Positions 54,973 to 64,000 of a DNA stretch of 64,000 nt are shown here, piece by piece. Each line of letters begins with the position of its first letter. The stretch's first letter is position 1. The notes beneath the pieces were generated by a model. The model was not told where the DNA came from and did no database searches. It saw only the letters and a program-made list of their open reading frames with translations. The stretch comes from Lepidodermella squamata. Taxonomy: Eukaryota; Gastrotricha. The stretch is taken from contig JBLDXI010000003.1 of the NCBI GenBank assembly GCA_047495785.1, positions 2,542,001 through 2,606,000 on the forward strand. Reading direction: 5' to 3'. Position numbers and translations under genes: made by a program.

Positions 54973-56257
54973 ATTTCGAGGCGGCATTTTTTACGACGAG
55001 GCATACAAAAAAATACATGACAGAAAAAACAACACAAACCAAATCGATTCTTTCGCTAAAAATAAATTTACCAATTTTTCGATAATTTCTAATCATTATT
55101 ATTGTTATTAATCGTGTCGATCACAACGCTATGCAACCCGCTTTTTCCGCGCCTTCTTATTCCATGTTTTTTTGAATCGAACTATATAAAATGACTACCG
55201 ATAAAAAAAATCGCGTCGATATTTGCCAAGTTCCATAATATTTTTATGTGAAGACGGTTATTTGCTCTTGTTGCGCCGGTGCATTTTATGATGACTTATT
55301 TGCGAGAGAAAAATTCATTCATTTTAGGCTACCTACTACGTGTATTTGCGTAGAGACATACTTACACACAAGCAGGTATATTTATTGGCCAAAAAAACTT
55401 GATAATAATTCGTTTTTATATATTCATGCATCAGTGCGTTGTTATGATAACAAAATTTCGTTTGTTCAAATTTGGCGAGTGAAAACATGAAAATAATGTC
55501 CCGTATACCCAACCTACCTGGTGTTGTGAGTGATGAGCGATAACAAGTACCACTTGCGATTCATCTGCTGCTTTTCTTGTTGAGTAAACTTGACCTTTTT
55601 CATGGTGATTTTTTACCTCCCTTTAAAAATTGTATGTTCAATTGTTTAAATAATAATAATGATTGATGTACCAAAACTCAAAATTCAGGTTAAAAAATGA
55701 TTGCACATCGAGGTTGTTACTCTTGTAGTCTTGACGCGGCTATATTTTCATCCTGGCGTCGGAATCAATTCAGTTGTGATTTTTGAGTATAATTATATAC
55801 CGCGTAAATTTTTCCCGATTTTTTCTTTGATTTTTATGTATAATCGATTTATTTATGGAAAAATTCATGTATTTGTTTTTTTACCTATTTCATCTCTTCG
55901 ACTCTTTACATGTTTCACGCATAATTTCTGTGTCTACGAAGTACTACCGATGATTCTGATGATTTCTTTTTTGATACTTTTAACGGCACTCAGAGGGAAA
56001 CTCGGAAAAACTAATTGCAATTCCACGGATAATTATATGAAAAAAATATCCTCGATTTTTTGTTGAATGATTGAATGTTTCTAATCGCATCACGGAAAAG
56101 TATCCTGCCTATATTTATTCATATAATGGTGAATGATTTTCCTTTGGTCAGTAATGTTGCAAACTATTTTGCTAAATTCTATATATATATATATTACAAT
56201 ATTAAGATAGTGAATAAAAAAATAATGTCGATAGCAACAGCGAAAAAATTGCTGTGC
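54973..56257. other. Intergenic region, AT-rich
   Basis: 1.28 kb between the ZIP stop and the minus-strand small membrane-protein frame. Very AT-rich with an (AT)n stretch near 56180-56195. The frames here are low-complexity hydrophobic readings of AT-rich DNA. Nothing else seen. Confidence 0.6.
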
Positions 56258-56512
56258 TCATTCACACGGTAGAACAATTTGTCTGGTTGCACTCGAAATG
56301 CTCGCTCCTGGCAAAAAAGTGATTAATATTTTCTTTCCAGAATAGACTATCAAAACACATAGCAAAGATGCGAAAATTGCTCCCGCGGCTATAAAACACA
56401 ACGGCGTAAGAACCGTATCTGACACTCGTTCTGCATTTGTGGGTATCAAATACAACGTATGAAAAACAACGATCGCAGCAGTGAGAACCGGGCCCGCTGA
56501 GCTTCTGTTCAT
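56258..56512 (-). CDS. Putative small two-TM protein
   Basis: 84 codons on the minus strand starting MNRSSAGPVLTAAIVVF, with two hydrophobic segments (AAIVVFHTLYLIP and PLCFIAAGAIFASLLCVLIVY) and a polar tail. It lies about 95 bp downstream of the degenerin stop on the same strand. It could be an independent small gene, a downstream cistron, or an exon of something not recognised; an overlapping frame (56262-56609) is also open. Confidence 0.4.
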   Translation of the reverse strand: MNRSSAGPVLTAAIVVFHTLYLIPTNAERVSDTVLTPLCFIAAGAIFASLLCVLIVYSGKKILITFLPGASISSATRQIVLPCE

Positions 56513-56605
56513 GATAAGCCGCGTTAAAAAAACCAGACCCGATAACAGCGTAACACAACAGGTGTTTTATTCTATCAGCATGTCTTTTTCGCGTGAAAAA
56601 ACAAG

Positions 56606-58611
56606 TCATAAAACTGGATCGATTGGTTCCTGGATAGGTATGATAAATGATGAGCGGTGATCACCCAGACTTGGCTGCTGGGTTATCGATTTTTTCGATT
56701 CTTCCTGTGCGCAAGGTTTCGTGTTGCTACCAGGGGTTTCCTGGCGGCTTTTAACGTTGCTGCTGATAAGGTTGAGATAAGCTCTGTAGAGGAAAATGAC
56801 GCATATTTCGATGATTTGAAACATCGTGATGACAGATATGCCCATTAGCAGGCCCATGTTTCCTCCAATGTTTCCTGAGTGCAAGATAGAAGAGAGTATA
56901 TTGATCGGATTTCAAGTGCTTTGCCAAACTGAAAAGTTTGAATATCGAAGCCCGAATAAAGAAAAAAAATGAAAGCGAAAATTATTTTAGGATCTTGGTG
57001 CTGCCTTTAGATTCAGTTTAAGCTACCGCCGAATTTCATTTTTTGATTCCATACGATTGGAACGGACAGCTCTGAATACCAATGAGAAATGAGAAGTTCT
57101 GGACTCTAACTGAACCCTCTGATGCTTGATGAATCTTAGTGCGAACAACAGCTAATAATTATGAATCTTCACTGCATTTTTTGCATGGTGATGATTCATA
57201 ATTTGTGCAAAAAGACCGCATCAAGAATGAAATGAACAGGCAACACAAATGTAGGGTTTCCCCATTCGATAAGTAATAGTGACAATTAGGCATACCTAGC
57301 AGCGTCTCTACTGACATGTCTTGTTCCCTTTTAAGTATCGTCTGGGCTATCTCATTGAAATATACATCAATAATCATGATTTTCGATGGGTTCAGGCTGC
57401 TACTTTGAGCCTGGCGCTGAAGAAGGGGGGCATAGGAAACCTGGAATATACAAGAGAATTGAAATTTTCAGTATGACTGGCCTATGGGTATGACTAACTG
57501 TGGTCTCATATGAATTCTCATCGCATCCAACAGTGCAGCTGCACACGCTCTCGTAGTTCGTGTCGAAAAACCCTAGAGAAGGACGTTTAGGAGTTTTAGG
57601 TATTTGGAAGATTTCGCTGTCTCTAACCTTTCTTCTCCTGGTAACAAGTCCAGCCATCGTCGTCGCATAAAGGATAGGAGCTGTCTTCGTATGGTGAACA
57701 GTCGCATTCGTCCTCAAGGAATCGTGTCTTACAGCTATTGATGCACCCTGCTCGATTATGGGGTAGAGGCATTTCGTAGTTCATATCCAAGCTACAGTTT
57801 CCATAGGGCGGGCCCAGTTCTATGGTCTGTATAATCAAGAGTTTACAAGAGTAATTGCAGCTTCGCGAAAAGATCTTACCCTTGTCTGCCGAACGGCGAT
57901 GTAAGCATGCTGACCAGGAGCCACAGGAATGCCGCGATTTTCAACCAGGGCTGGTTCACTGGGCGAATGAACGGCAACTCGGAGTCCGATCTCCGTTATG
58001 TTCAGCGATCGTTCGTAATTCAAGGTATCGTCGAGAATCTCATGCGTTAGATTCAGCACCAGATACAGCCCGTTTTCACTGCCAGGCAGCAATCTAGTTG
58101 AGTGATTTCCCGAGGAGTCTTTGTCATTGGCGGGTGGATAGAACGTGAAGCAATTGCCTAACCAATGACGCCGCAGTATGAAGGATGATGCGTTGCATTT
58201 TTGGTGGAAACGGCACTCGTGCATCTCGAGAGTAAGATTCCAACCGAAATATCGCTCACTACCAGTCAAAACGCTCGATCCGTTATGAACTACGACGAAG
58301 TTATTGTTGCATAGCGTTACAGCTGGGAAGTCTACCTCATCAAATTGACGAATGAAGACAACGTGAGTTTTATAGCTGAAGTAGTCTTCAATAGACAATC
58401 CAACTAGGAAGATAGTTCCGCCGATAGCAACCAGTAGAATTGTTACCCAAAATATCCTGAGAGGAAGCAGGTTTGTTGTCCAGGGCTTCGCGCAGCCATC
58501 TGCGTGTGCTGTTAGGGCGAAGTGATAACATATGCTTTCAGCATACTTTTCACTGTACAGCTCTTCGTCTAGAACGCGTTTTTTTGTCGCTTTTTGATAT
58601 AAACTCGGCAT
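56606..58611 (-). CDS. DEG/ENaC sodium channel subunit 1
   Basis: Minus strand, at least five exons (about 57880-58611, 57645-57833, 57500-57570, 57300-57420 and 56606-56880). The intracellular N-terminus has the CYHF...DGCAKPWTTN block; the usual gating His-Gly of the family reads Asp-Gly here. TM1 (IFWVTILLVAIGGTIFLVG) is followed by FPAVTLCN, a cysteine-rich ectodomain with several N-glycosylation sequons, GSENGLYLVLN, and GIPVAPGQHAYI. The end has NIGGNMGLLMGISVIT, the TM2 selectivity segment (G-x-S), and a cytosolic tail. The trimeric channel conducts Na+ and may respond to touch, acid or peptides. Paralog of the gene at 59633-61497. Confidence 0.9.
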
Positions 58612-58863
58612 TTTACTTCGGTGAGAAAAAAGAGCGGAAACTATCCCGAAGTTACATACTGTGGCAAATTAAACAGGTGCGCCAAATTCTAAGAATTACG
58701 GCACAGGTGACAGAATTTTCCCGTGTATGACGTGATCTTCGTTAGCAAACTCATGTTTTATCTCAAGCGGAATATATCACCTGTTGAACTAATGGGTGCG
58801 GCTAGTTTAAATACCCTGAGGGCCAAAGGATAAAACTGCAGTTTCGGATAGTTTTTTGTAAAC
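58612..58863. promoter_or_regulatory. Divergent promoter region
   Basis: 252 bp between the start of degenerin 1 (-) and the start of the basic secreted protein (+). It must hold the start signals of both genes; no named motif stands out. Confidence 0.35.
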
Positions 58864-59531
58864 ATGCGAATTTTGATTGTTTTGTCGATCGCGGCGTTTG
58901 TCGCTGCGGCTCACGCCATGGATAATTCACCTGACGATGAATCTCCGGTATAAGTTTAATAAGGTCATATTCAGCTGGTATTAAGTTTTGTTCACAGGTT
59001 TCGCGTGGCTACGGAGTTCAAGTTAGAGGAAAAATCGCCGCTAGACGACCTTCACAAGGCGGCACAGTCAGTTCTTCTGCTCAATACAAAGCCGCAAAAA
59101 CTACGATGAAGAGCAGCAAGAAGGCTGGAAAGCCTAAAACAAAGAAATCCATCAAGTCTAAGAAGGCTAAGAAGGCGCTTCGCGGGAAGGATCTGAAAAA
59201 GTTGCTTAAAAAGACCTTAAAGAATGCGATCACGTCTGGCGATCTCCGCAACTGGGTCAAGAAGTTCAAGAAGCAGTCGAAGAAGGGAGCATCTCGCTCA
59301 AAGAAAGCAGGTCGCAAAAACCGCGGCGCTGCTCGCCGAGTCACCAAGGCTGGACGCAAGAGCCGCGGAGGTCTAAAGAATCGTGGCCAACTTCAGGCAC
59401 GCAAGAACCGCTTCATGGCTGCGCGCAAAAACCGCGATCGCCGATTCCGCCGTGAACGCCCCAATACCCGAGACCGTCGCTCCCGCGCTTTGCGCCTTCT
59501 GGCTGCGCGCAATCGGCTTCGGAAGAATTAA
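58864..59531 (+). CDS. Secreted lysine/arginine-rich protein
   Basis: Exons 58864-58947 and 58998-59531. Residues 1-18 (MRILIVLSIAAFVAAAHA) form a clear signal peptide, followed by a short acidic piece (DNSPDDE) and then ~175 residues extremely rich in Lys, Arg, Ala and Ser with almost no acidic residues after the first 60. Runs of KKAGK, KSKKAKK, RKNRG and RRxR recur at irregular spacing. There is no cysteine and no recognised domain. A secreted polycation of this kind could bind DNA, mineral, mucin or microbes; none is shown. AATAAA at 59595-59600 is the likely polyadenylation signal. It is inserted on the opposite strand between two degenerin paralogs. Confidence 0.85.
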
Positions 59532-59594
59532 CTCCTTAAATTAGTTTAAATTCAACCGTAGAATAAGAATAGTTAGATACTATTTTATTTCATA

Positions 59595-59600
59595 AATAAA
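59595..59600 (+). terminator. Polyadenylation signal AATAAA
   Basis: AATAAA 64 bp after the stop of the basic secreted protein and about 30 bp before the convergent stop of degenerin 2. Confidence 0.5.
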
Positions 59601-59632
59601 AGCTGCAGGGTGAATTTGCGTGAGTCATTCTA

Positions 59633-61497
59633 TTATAAACTAGCTTCTTGTTCAATATAATCAGAATAATGTTCGCTATCTTGTTCGAAAGATTGATTTT
59701 CATGAGAATTATCGAGGCTGTCTAGCGGAAGAACGTCTTTGGTAATAGTTTCTTCTACGACACTTTCAGTTGGTTCATAAGTGGTCACGGTGTCCGCAAA
59801 ATGAACAGTTGATACGCGCCGGTTGTGACCAGGATGTACTGCGTCTTCGATTGTCACTGAATTTCTGTAGGGCTTCGTGACATTTCTATTTATCTGCCGT
59901 TGCAGACTGCTTGATCGCCGAACCAACCAGAGTATCACGATTTCGACAAATTCGCAAATCGTAATCACCGAAATTCCCATTAAAAGTCCCAGATTACCTC
60001 CAATATTTGCTAGAAAAACACGTAACAATCAAAATTGCTAAAGTTAGGAAATATTTTAAGCTACCAAACAAGGTTGCTAATGTCATAGCCGGCTGCCTGT
60101 TGATGACAGTTTGTATGGTGTCTCCAAAAAACACATCAACCACGATCAAGTGAGTACTTTTGTTCTGGTAACCGCTTTTCATCCTTTCAATTATCGGGGC
60201 ATACGAGACAGATGCCTCATATAACTCTTCCACGCAACCAGCTGTGCATTGTGAGCAGATTTCTGTAAAATTGGCTTCGACTTTGCCTTCGTTGAAATTA
60301 ATTCAAAATTTGGATCCTGTATCGAAAATGTGGTTACCTCTTGCTGATTGGTAGCATTGAATACCTTTGTCGTCGCAAAGTTCGGAACTACAGTTGTCGC
60401 CTTCGTACATAGAACAGCCACACGCTTCGCACATGTACTTGTTTTTGCAGTAGTTGGCACATCCTGCAAAAGATTGAGGTTGCCCTCCACTTGGATAGTC
60501 CATGTTTTCTGAACATTTGCCAATTGGGGGAGTTTGATCGAGCATCTGAAGAAAACGACGCGATAAATAAAATCGCAGTAAAAGAAGTTTCCCTTACTGT
60601 AGTTTGCTTCAAATCCAAGTAGAGATGTTGCCCTGGTCCGACAGGTATTCCTCTCATTTCGGCTAAAGATGGCTCGTAAGGCGGATGAATGGCTATGCGC
60701 AGCCCTAAATCAGTGATGTTTACAATATTTGAACGCGGTTCAAAATTGATTCGGTTATCTACAATCTCATGGTTGACGTCTAGAACCAAATAAAGTCCAT
60801 TTCCAGATCCCGCAATTACTGGTTCCTCCTTAGGCATGAAAGTGTAACAAAGTCCCAGCCATGTTGATTTTACATCGAAATTCTTAAAAAGAATAGTGAT
60901 CCCTTTTAATCTATGAGACAGCTGAGCTGACCTTACCTTGATGGAACATTCCTGCCGGTGATATTCGCAAACTAGCAATTCCTTGGTCATATTCCACATA
61001 AAATACTGGAGAGGAGATTCAACCTCATCATCTTCGTCCCGGTTTTTAAATACTGGCCTTTCCGACAAGGCAGGAGAAAATTGACGACGAATCTTTGCAA
61101 GTCTATCTATTCTGTATTTCACAGCTTCATCTGCATCATCGATAGGGTTAACCAACAGATTCGCATTACAAACAGTTATCGCAGGGAAAACCACTGTCCC
61201 TCGACTTTGAGAGTATTCAATGACGCTATTATAGCTGAAGTATTCGATCACCGTTGATGTTACAAAATAAATAGTCCCCGTCCCTGCTGCTAGTAATACG
61301 GCAATCCACGCCACTTGAAGCCATATAACGTTCGTTGTCCACGGTTTCGCACAGCCATCAATGTTGGCTTGCATAGAAAAGTGGTAGCACAAGTTGTCCG
61401 CATGGCTATCTGAGTAAACTTCGTCTGAATAGATGAGACCCCTCGGATTTGTCGGACTTGAGGGCCGAGATGCTCGAGGTCGAATTAGGCGTGGCAT
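59633..61497 (-). CDS. DEG/ENaC sodium channel subunit 2
   Basis: Minus strand, ATG at 61497 to stop at 59633. Same plan as subunit 1: CYHFSMQANIDGCAKPWTTN (Asp-Gly in place of the gating His-Gly), TM1 near 61250-61320, FPAITVCNAN, cysteine-rich ectodomain, GSGNGLYLVLD, GIPVGPGQHLYLDL, and NIGGNLGLLMGISVIT in TM2. An in-frame 54-nt intron is inferred after CSIK (near 60885-60940), because removing it aligns WLGLCYTF with WLGNCFTF of subunit 1. The ectodomain has an extra charged insertion (RPVFKNRDEDDEVES). The C-terminal cytosolic tail is longer and acidic. Likely product of a tandem duplication. Confidence 0.9.
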
Positions 61498-61925
61498 GAA
61501 TAACTCCGACTGGTTGAGTTGAGTCCATCACAGGAGCACTATTACCGGACTAGGGACGTTTCGCTATTATTCCTTATCACATGAAGCGATTCATTTTACT
61601 AAGCTACCCCTTTTCATTTATCTCGAAGACATAAAAATTGTCCAGATGATTACATTTTTCTCTGATATCTCCGTTATTTCCGAGAAAGCGACAAGGCTGT
61701 GATAATTTTTAATCTGACAGAGCGCGGACTCTCAGTGATAAAAATAGAGTACAACATCACGGGGAAATACGCACGTGTCTTTTCAACCAGGGGTGGGAAA
61801 GTTGTCGCCATCTGAAGCTGGGGATATTTGACGCCATGATGCAGCTTGAATTTCTCCCACACTGCCGCGGGGGAACCTTATAAATAAGATGTTGATTACA
61901 CTTGATTGCTGAAATTGATTGAAAA
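61498..61925. promoter_or_regulatory. Divergent intergenic region
   Basis: 428 bp between the start of degenerin 2 (-) and the proline-rich secreted protein (+). No protein-like frame and no clear motif identified; expected to carry the promoters of both genes. Confidence 0.35.
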
Positions 61926-63155
61926 ATGGTTTGGTATCAGATAGCAACATTAACATTGTCTGTGACAATACTTGTGACACAAATCGCTGCAGGCGTAAGC
62001 TAACTTCAGCTATATTAATTTTTAAATAAGATTAGGTATTTCTTCAATAAGGACGTGGGTACTTCTGAAGGCATTGCCAAGCGACGATTCCGCGGATTTT
62101 TCGCCCCAAAACCGGCGCCAAGACCTGCTCCTCCACCACCCCCACCTTCACCTCCAAGATTTTCGCATGTAATGCCCGCTGTGATCATGCCTCCGCGACC
62201 ACAAGCCCCACCACGCTTTGTTCCACCCACACCAGTGCATGTGCCATCCGTAGTGGCGGATGTCCAGGCTCCGCCAGTGGCACCACCTTCTCCAGTGGCT
62301 CCGCCCGAACCTGTGCCGGTCCAGTCGGTTGCATCAATGTTGCATTCTGCTCCTGTGCCTGTTGAGGTTCCACAAGTGGCGCCACGACCTGAGGTTCAAA
62401 CTCCTGAGGCACAGCCAACTGCAACGCCTGAACCTACTCCATCACCGCCAGCTGTGGAGCCTGAGGTTTCGCCAAAAAACACTCAACCAAGTGCATCTGC
62501 ACCGGCAGCCCCTGCCTCGATTGCTAAAGAGCCCTCCGCCAAAACTGCTGAAGTTGACATGACAACTTCTACTTCCTGGGAAGTGTCAGAATCGACGTCG
62601 GCTTCGCCAAGTCCTATGGCCTCACACCCATCATCAACCCCAACTGTCAACCTGGAGTCAACCACGATTGCCACCTCGTCTGAAGCAACTAATGCCGAAT
62701 CCGTCCAAACAACTTCAACGCCAGCGCCTTCTGTCCAACTGTTAGGTATATGAAACTGACTTCATTCGTGCCAACATGCTAATGATTATTTTATAGGTGA
62801 GAGTAGTTCTCAAAATGAAGCGGAAAACGGGAATGAGAAGCCGCCAACGCAAGATATAGATTCCTTGGGAACTAACTTTTCAGGCAAGGAATCGGATGAG
62901 CTAAATAATGTCCAACCAGCAGTTGAAAAATTGGAAGAGCCAGAACTTCAAGCTTCTATTTCAAGGGCCAAGATAATGCCCAAGTTTAACAAACCGAAGT
63001 ATCCTGCCGTGGCTCAGCCAGAGGAAGATGAAATTACTGATGATGATAACGAAAAAGAAGAAGAAGAAGAAGATCTTTTGGATGAGCCCGAAGATGAGCC
63101 CGAAGATGAGCCCGAAGACGAAGGGTTTTATTTTGAATTTGATGAAGATTACTGA
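61926..63155 (+). CDS. Secreted proline-rich, acidic-tailed protein
   Basis: Exons 61926-61994, 62052-62745 and 62797-63155. Residues 1-22 (MVWYQIATLTLSVTILVTQ...) form a signal peptide. An RRFRGFF stretch precedes ~110 residues dominated by Pro, Ala and Val (APRPAPPPPPPSPP, then PxxP repeats), next a Ser/Thr/Ala-rich block that would be heavily O-glycosylated, and an acidic C-terminus with a 12-bp tandem repeat (GATGAGCCCGAA) coding DEPE. No cysteine apart from none seen in the mature part and no domain is recognised. Composition suggests a mucin-like or cuticle/egg-shell/secretion component; this is inference. The next gene (63752 onward) has similar composition. Confidence 0.8.
63078..63122 (+). 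repeat. 12-bp tandem repeat coding DEPE
   Basis: GATGAGCCCGAA repeated three to four times, the last unit with GAC for GAT. In frame with the acidic tail of the proline-rich protein. Confidence 0.85.
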
Positions 63156-63751
63156 TTCAATCTGCGATCATTATCTTCTATTATACATCTTTCTGAAAGC
63201 GAATGATTTCAAGTGTTGAGTAACTGGTTGAATAAAAGGTGCAATCGATACGAAGAATTAAGTGAAATTCTTAGTTACTTATTATTCTTTGTAGACAAGC
63301 ATCCCCAACATAGCTCACACCTGCACAGTGACTTACCTGAGATAATCTCGAAGAGATCAACTCATGCTATCCAATCAGAAACTTTTTCATCATTTCGTTC
63401 ACATGATTTATATTATTGGTAATGTGCCTACTCATCTTCAGGAGCCGTAGACCTAATTCAATGAGAGGAAACCTATCGGAAGATTATCTCGCCATCAGCA
63501 ATCGTCGGCTCAAACTGCAACGTGCATATCCAGTTGCTTATTCACTTATTTTAATGTGATTTTTATCACCTGTGACCTATTCACTGGAAAAAGGATCCAG
63601 AATACTGCCCTAATACGTCAGTATCTGCCCGTGAGACCAGCCACCTTGAGCACGACTGCATTAACACATGCTGAATCTCACGATATTCGCACCTTATAAA
63701 CAATTCTTCATCTAACCATTGCCCTTTTTAGTATTTCGAAAAGAGCAAGAG
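63156..63751. other. Intergenic region between proline-rich genes
   Basis: About 600 bp. GAATAAAAGG at 63230-63239 may hold the polyadenylation signal of the upstream gene. No coding frame recognised; nothing else seen. Confidence 0.5.
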
Positions 63752-64000
63752 ATGAATTTGTTCATAGCGTCTCTCCTCCTGGTCGCAGCGACCAGCAACG
63801 CCCATCGCATAGCCGTACGTCAAGATGCAGCGCCCTCTGCACCCCCATCTCCTAGTCCCGTTCCACCGGAAGTGATCACTTCTAGCCCAGCGCCAGTAAC
63901 GCAGGAAGCTCAGAATCCTGTTTCAGTGGAACATGCTCTGCCACAACAAGAGAAAGCGCCTGAACCTGAGCCTCCGAAGCAGCCGGAGCCAGTACAACCT
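63752..64000 (+). CDS. Secreted proline-rich protein, 5' part
   Basis: Starts ATG at 63752 with a signal peptide (MNLFIASLLLVAATSNA) and runs open to the window edge. The visible mature part is rich in Pro, Ala, Ser, Glu and Gln (PSAPPSPSPVPPE, later EPEPPKQPEP). Composition matches the mature part of the upstream protein at 61926-63155, so the two probably form a local family of secreted low-complexity proteins. The 3' end is outside the window. Confidence 0.75.
   Translation, partial: MNLFIASLLLVAATSNAHRIAVRQDAAPSAPPSPSPVPPEVITSSPAPVTQEAQNPVSVEHALPQQEKAPEPEPPKQPEPVQP

Noticed and set aside
55701-56066. 121-codon hydrophobic frame
   Set aside because: Phe/Ile-rich translation of AT-rich DNA without start context, splice sites or homology pattern.
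1-64000. tRNA, rRNA genes and CRISPR arrays
   Set aside because: No cloverleaf with A and B boxes, no rRNA blocks and no regularly spaced repeats were noticed on reading; a covariance-model scan could still find short RNAs.

Overview
This is a compact, intron-containing animal genome segment. Genes sit close together on both strands. Most introns are very short (about 39-60 nt, GT-AG plus a few GC-AG candidates) and most acceptors read TTTTCAG or TTTTAG. The gene set is metazoan: TRPN/NompC channel, USP9X/Fat facets, GAPVD1/RME-6, CDK7, DEG/ENaC channels, LIV-1 zinc transporter, mitochondrial EF-Tu and TFB1M. Tiny introns, tandem degenerins and an EF-Tu with a basic C-terminal extension (as in nematode EF-Tu1) favour a nematode. 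A mite, tardigrade or other small ecdysozoan is not excluded. This placement is inference; no marker gene settles it.

Layout. 1-799: 3' end of a monocarboxylate-type MFS transporter (+). 1063-1260: hairpin repeat touching the start of a single-exon GABA-B-like class C receptor (1259-3535 +). 3642-5634: three small coiled-coil genes in a tight head-to-tail row (+). 6084-8770 (+) and 9135-11966 (-): two convergent paralogous two-TM receptors with a cyclase-like domain that keeps the metal aspartates but lacks the usual Asn and Arg. 12188-18675 (-): TRPN ankyrin channel. 18819-20057 (-): TFB1M rRNA dimethyltransferase. 20058-21559: long intergenic region with E-boxes, GC boxes and repeats. 21560-22666 (+): CDK7.

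22774-31326 (+): USP9X-type deubiquitinase. 32395-42984 (+): GAPVD1/RME-6 Rab5 exchange factor; two of its introns hold decayed mobile or paralogous DNA (AT-hook relic, coiled-coil relic, Ty1/copia relic, DUF3504 recombinase-like relic). 43365-47332 (+): mitochondrial EF-Tu whose last exon is 1.7 kb downstream. 48186-50304 (+): two secreted six-cysteine peptide genes in tandem. 51563-54972 (+): LIV-1 ZIP zinc transporter. 56258-61497: two tandem DEG/ENaC channels (-) with a lysine/arginine-rich secreted protein gene between them (+). 61926-end: two proline-rich secreted protein genes (+).

Several neighbours share broad themes: membrane sensing (GABA-B-like receptor, receptor cyclases, TRPN, degenerins), ubiquitin/endosome traffic (USP9X, GAPVD1) and mitochondrial translation (TFB1M, EF-Tu). 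No single pathway unites the window. The least expected parts are the pseudocyclase-like receptor pair, the EF-Tu extension exon, the cysteine-rich peptide pair, the coiled-coil family with scattered relics, and the recombinase-like relic.
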